The notes beneath the pieces were generated by a model. It worked only from the letters and a program-made list of their open reading frames with translations, ran no database searches and had not been told where the DNA came from. From Rubrivivax sp. (GTDB lineage Bacteria > Pseudomonadota > Gammaproteobacteria > Burkholderiales > Burkholderiaceae_C), in contig JAEUPC010000189.1 of assembly GCA_016789865.1 (NCBI GenBank), forward strand, positions 1 to 35,544: DNA of 35,544 bases, given 5' to 3'. The translations under genes were made by a program, and so were the position numbers. Below, piece by piece: positions 32,990-35,544 of the stretch. Each line of letters starts with the position of its first letter. Position 1 is the first letter of the stretch.

Positions 32990-34364
32990 GGCACTGAACG
33001 TCGTCATCATGGCCGCGGGCAAGGGCACACGCATGAAGTCCGCGATCCCCAAGGTGCTGCACCGGATCGCGGGCACGAGCCTATTGGACCACGTGATCGG
33101 AACGGCCGTGGCGCTCGAACCCGGCCGCACGGTGGTGCTGGTGGGTCATGGCGCCGCGCAGGTGCAAGCCTCCATCGCCGGGCGCGGCGCGCGCTGCGTG
33201 CTGCAGGAACCGCAGCTGGGCACCGGCCACGCCATGCAGGTGGCGGCGCCGGCGCTGGACGATGCGCTGGCCACCACACTCGTGCTGTATGGCGATGTGC
33301 CGCTGCTGCGCGCCGAGACCGCGCGCGCGCTGGTCGCCGCCAGCGGCGGGCAGCGCGTGGCCCTGCTGAGCTTCAAGCCGGCCGACACGGCCCGGTACGG
33401 CCGCATCGTGCGCGACGCCGCCGGCCAGGTGCGCGCCATCGTCGAGTTCAAGGACGCAAGCGACGAGCAGCGGGGCATCCGCGAGGTCTACAGCGGCATC
33501 ATGGCCGCGCCCACCCGGCTGCTCAGGCGCTGGGTGGCCGCACTGAAGAACGACAACGCGCAGGGCGAGTACTACCTGACCGACATCGTCGCGATGGCCG
33601 TGGCCGAAGGCGTGCCGGTGGTCGCCGAGGCCGTGGCCGACGAGGCCGAGGTGGCCGGCATCAACGACGCCGCGCAGCTGGCCGACCTGGAGCGCGTGTT
33701 CCAGCGCCGCCAGGCTCAGGCATTGATGGCCGCAGGCGTGCGCCTGGCCGACCCCGCCCGCTTCGACGTGCGCGGCACGCTGACCTGCGGCCAGGACGTC
33801 GAGATCGACGTCGGCTGCATCTTCGAAGGCACGGTGCACCTGGCCGATGGCGCACGCATCGGGCCGCATTGCGTGATCCGCGACGCCACCATCGGCCAGC
33901 GGGCGCAGATCCAGGCCTTCACCCACATCCGCGAGGCGGCGGTCGGCGCACGAGCCGAGGTCGGCCCCTACGCCCGCCTGCGCCCGGGCGCCCAGCTGGG
34001 CGAAGAGGTGCACATCGGCAACTTCGTCGAGGTGAAGAACTCGACGCTGGCCGCCGGCGCCAAGGCCAACCACCTGGCCTACCTCGGCGACGCCAGCGTG
34101 GGCGCGCGCGTCAACTACGGCGCCGGCAGCATCACCGCCAACTACGACGGCGCCAACAAGCACCGCACGGTGATCGGCGACGACGCACACATCGGCAGCA
34201 ACTGCGTGCTCGTCGCGCCCATCACCATCGGCGCCGGGGCCACCATCGGCGGCGGCTCGACGATCAACAAGTCCGCCCCGCCGGGCAAGCTGACCCTCGC
34301 ACGCACGAAGGCCGTCACGCTGGACGGCTGGCGCCGGCCGAAGAAGGTGCCCAAGGCCGGTTGA
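32988..34364 (+). CDS. glmU: Bifunctional N-acetylglucosamine-1-phosphate uridyltransferase / glucosamine-1-phosphate acetyltransferase GlmU
   Basis: A 458-residue cytoplasmic enzyme that makes UDP-GlcNAc for peptidoglycan and lipopolysaccharide. The N-terminal uridyltransferase shows 'VVIMAAGKGTRMKSAIPKVLH', 'QLGTGHAMQ' and 'YGDVPLL' (metal-binding Asp). From about residue 255 the left-handed beta-helix acetyltransferase begins, with hexapeptide repeats and 'NFVEVKNSTLAAGAKANHLAYLGD', including the catalytic His. The length matches E. coli (456). The start at 32988 is set by homology; it has no good Shine-Dalgarno and overlaps the start codon of the divergent lipoprotein gene. Unlike in many bacteria glmS does not follow; a GGDEF-EAL gene converges on it after 48 bp. 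Confidence 0.96.
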   Translation: MALNVVIMAAGKGTRMKSAIPKVLHRIAGTSLLDHVIGTAVALEPGRTVVLVGHGAAQVQASIAGRGARCVLQEPQLGTGHAMQVAAPALDDALATTLVLYGDVPLLRAETARALVAASGGQRVALLSFKPADTARYGRIVRDAAGQVRAIVEFKDASDEQRGIREVYSGIMAAPTRLLRRWVAALKNDNAQGEYYLTDIVAMAVAEGVPVVAEAVADEAEVAGINDAAQLADLERVFQRRQAQALMAAGVRLADPARFDVRGTLTCGQDVEIDVGCIFEGTVHLADGARIGPHCVIRDATIGQRAQIQAFTHIREAAVGARAEVGPYARLRPGAQLGEEVHIGNFVEVKNSTLAAGAKANHLAYLGDASVGARVNYGAGSITANYDGANKHRTVIGDDAHIGSNCVLVAPITIGAGATIGGGSTINKSAPPGKLTLARTKAVTLDGWRRPKKVPKAG

Positions 34365-34412
34365 CGCCGCCGGACCCGCGCGTGCGCCGCGCCGGGGCGC
34401 CGCCGCTCGCCG

Positions 34413-35544
34413 TCAGGCGCGCGCGCGCAGCCAGTGCAGCAACTGCGGCTCGGTCATCGGCGCGGCCAGCAGGTAGCCCTGCATCGCATCGCAGCCCATC
34501 GTGCGCACCGCCTCGCGCTGCGCCGCCGTCTCCACGCCTTCGGCCACCACTTGCAGCGCCAGGCCATGCCCCATCTCGACGATGGCGCGGGCGATGGCCA
34601 CCGCGCCCGCATCGCCCGGCAGGCCGGACACGAAGCTGCGGTCGATCTTCAGCCGGTGCAGCGGCAGCTCCTTGAGGTGCGCCAGCGAGGTGTAGCCGGT
34701 GCCGAAGTCGTCCACGGTCACCGTGACGCCCAGGCGTCCCAATCGCCCGAGCGCTTCACGTACATCGGCCAGGTTGTCCATCAGCATGCGCTCGGTCAGC
34801 TCCAGCTCGAGCATCGTGCCCTCGGCCCCGGCCGCGCTCAGCGCTTCGGCCACCGCGTCGGCGAAACCGGGGGCCTGGAACTGCAGCGTCGAGAGGTTCA
34901 CCGCCACCGGCACGGCCACCCCGCCGGCGGCGCGCCAACGCATCGCCGCGGCCAGCGCATGGCGCAGCACCCAGGCGCCGATCGGCAGGATGAGCCGGCG
35001 CTCCTCGGCCAGCGGAATGAACTCGTCGGGGCCGATGAGCCCGCGCTGCGGATGCGCCCAGCGCACCAGCGCCTCCACGCCGAGCACGCGGCCCTCGCTG
35101 CTGTCGGCGTGCAGCGCCACCTGCGGCTGGAAGTGCAGCACGAATTCGCCGGCGCTCACCGCCTGCGCCAGGCGGCTTTCCATCGCCAGCTCGGCCAGCG
35201 CCGCCTCGGCCATGCCGGGCTCGAAGAAGCGCAGGCGGGCCCGCCCGCCCGACTTGGCGCGGTACATCGCCTGGTCGGCGTGCTGGATCAGCTCGGCGCT
35301 GGTGCGCCCGTCCTGCGGAAACATCGCCACGCCGATGGAAGGCGTCACCGAGATCGTCACGCCGGCGGCCTGCAGCGGCGCACCGACGGCGGCGAGCAGC
35401 CGGCCGCCGACCTCGGCCACCGCCGGGGCGCCGGCGCGCGGGCTGAGCAGCACCAGGAACTCGTCGCCGCCGAAGCGCGCCACCATGTCGCCGCCGCGCA
35501 GCGCCTCGGCGATGCGCGTGGCCACCGTCTTGAGCAGCATGTCG
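34413..35544 (-). CDS. GGDEF-EAL c-di-GMP turnover protein (C-terminal part)
   Basis: The N-terminus runs off the right edge; 377 codons are visible. The GGDEF domain shows RFGGDEF, preceded at the proper 5-residue distance by RGGD, a product-inhibition I-site of RxxD type. The EAL domain has 'GVEALVRW', 'PVAVNLS', 'ELELTER', 'VTVDDFGTGYTSL', 'LKIDRSFV', 'AEGVET' and 'MQGYLLAAPM', so all catalytic residues for c-di-GMP hydrolysis are present. Both synthase and phosphodiesterase activities are possible. Any sensor domain lies outside the window. It converges with glmU. Confidence 0.94.
   Translation of the reverse strand, partial: DMLLKTVATRIAEALRGGDMVARFGGDEFLVLLSPRAGAPAVAEVGGRLLAAVGAPLQAAGVTISVTPSIGVAMFPQDGRTSAELIQHADQAMYRAKSGGRARLRFFEPGMAEAALAELAMESRLAQAVSAGEFVLHFQPQVALHADSSEGRVLGVEALVRWAHPQRGLIGPDEFIPLAEERRLILPIGAWVLRHALAAAMRWRAAGGVAVPVAVNLSTLQFQAPGFADAVAEALSAAGAEGTMLELELTERMLMDNLADVREALGRLGRLGVTVTVDDFGTGYTSLAHLKELPLHRLKIDRSFVSGLPGDAGAVAIARAIVEMGHGLALQVVAEGVETAAQREAVRTMGCDAMQGYLLAAPMTEPQLLHWLRARA

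Noticed and set aside
1-35544. Prophage, insertion sequence or genomic island
   Set aside because: No integrase, transposase, phage structural gene, tRNA-linked attachment site or compositional break was seen.

Overview
The window is very GC-rich DNA, packed with genes on both strands. It looks like the chromosome of a betaproteobacterium of the order Burkholderiales, perhaps the Rubrivivax/Leptothrix side. The reasons are three Bug/TctC-type periplasmic binding proteins with no TctA or TctB beside them, the neighbourhood of lytic transglycosylase, NDUFA9-like protein, GST and Cca, and the run NDUFAF7-like methyltransferase, pteridine-reductase-like SDR and TtcA. I saw no tRNA, rRNA, CRISPR array, insertion sequence or phage gene. 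Both edges cut genes: a Bug protein on the left and a GGDEF-EAL protein on the right.

Region 1 (1-6806) holds signalling and surface genes. A leftward set of three genes encodes an Ig-like lipoprotein, a small lipoprotein and a large membrane protein kinase. The kinase joins an N-terminal OmpR-type winged helix to a Ser/Thr kinase domain, one membrane segment and a TPR-like C-terminal half. Divergent from this set is a second Bug gene. The gap between them carries three TCACGG sites spaced exactly 11 bp apart.

Region 2 (6988-16463) is oxidative and catabolic. It opens with a 1138-residue fusion of a transthyretin-like domain, multicopper oxidase/cupredoxin domains and a galactose-oxidase-like propeller. 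The propeller keeps the copper-site Tyr, Tyr/His and His positions but has Ser where the cofactor Cys is expected. Next comes a likely operon: aldehyde dehydrogenase, third Bug protein, bifunctional PaaZ and an MFS transporter. Together these suggest uptake and oxidation of an aromatic or organic acid, although no other paa genes are present.

Region 3 (16554-25629) is largely housekeeping: an MFS exporter with an ABM-like tail, 5-formyl-THF cyclo-ligase, a TfoX-like protein, lytic transglycosylase, NDUFA9-like protein, GST, CCA-adding enzyme without a visible HD motif, and a small membrane zinc-ribbon protein.

Region 4 (25757-35544) contains an FHA-EAL protein, a DUF2905-like protein, an NDUFAF7-like methyltransferase, an SDR, a GNAT protein, TtcA, two lipoproteins, GlmU and the truncated GGDEF-EAL protein. 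Two divergent pairs share almost no intergenic space; in one (lipoprotein/glmU) the start codons overlap within a single CATG. Short tandem repeats recur through the window, several of them in frame inside genes.
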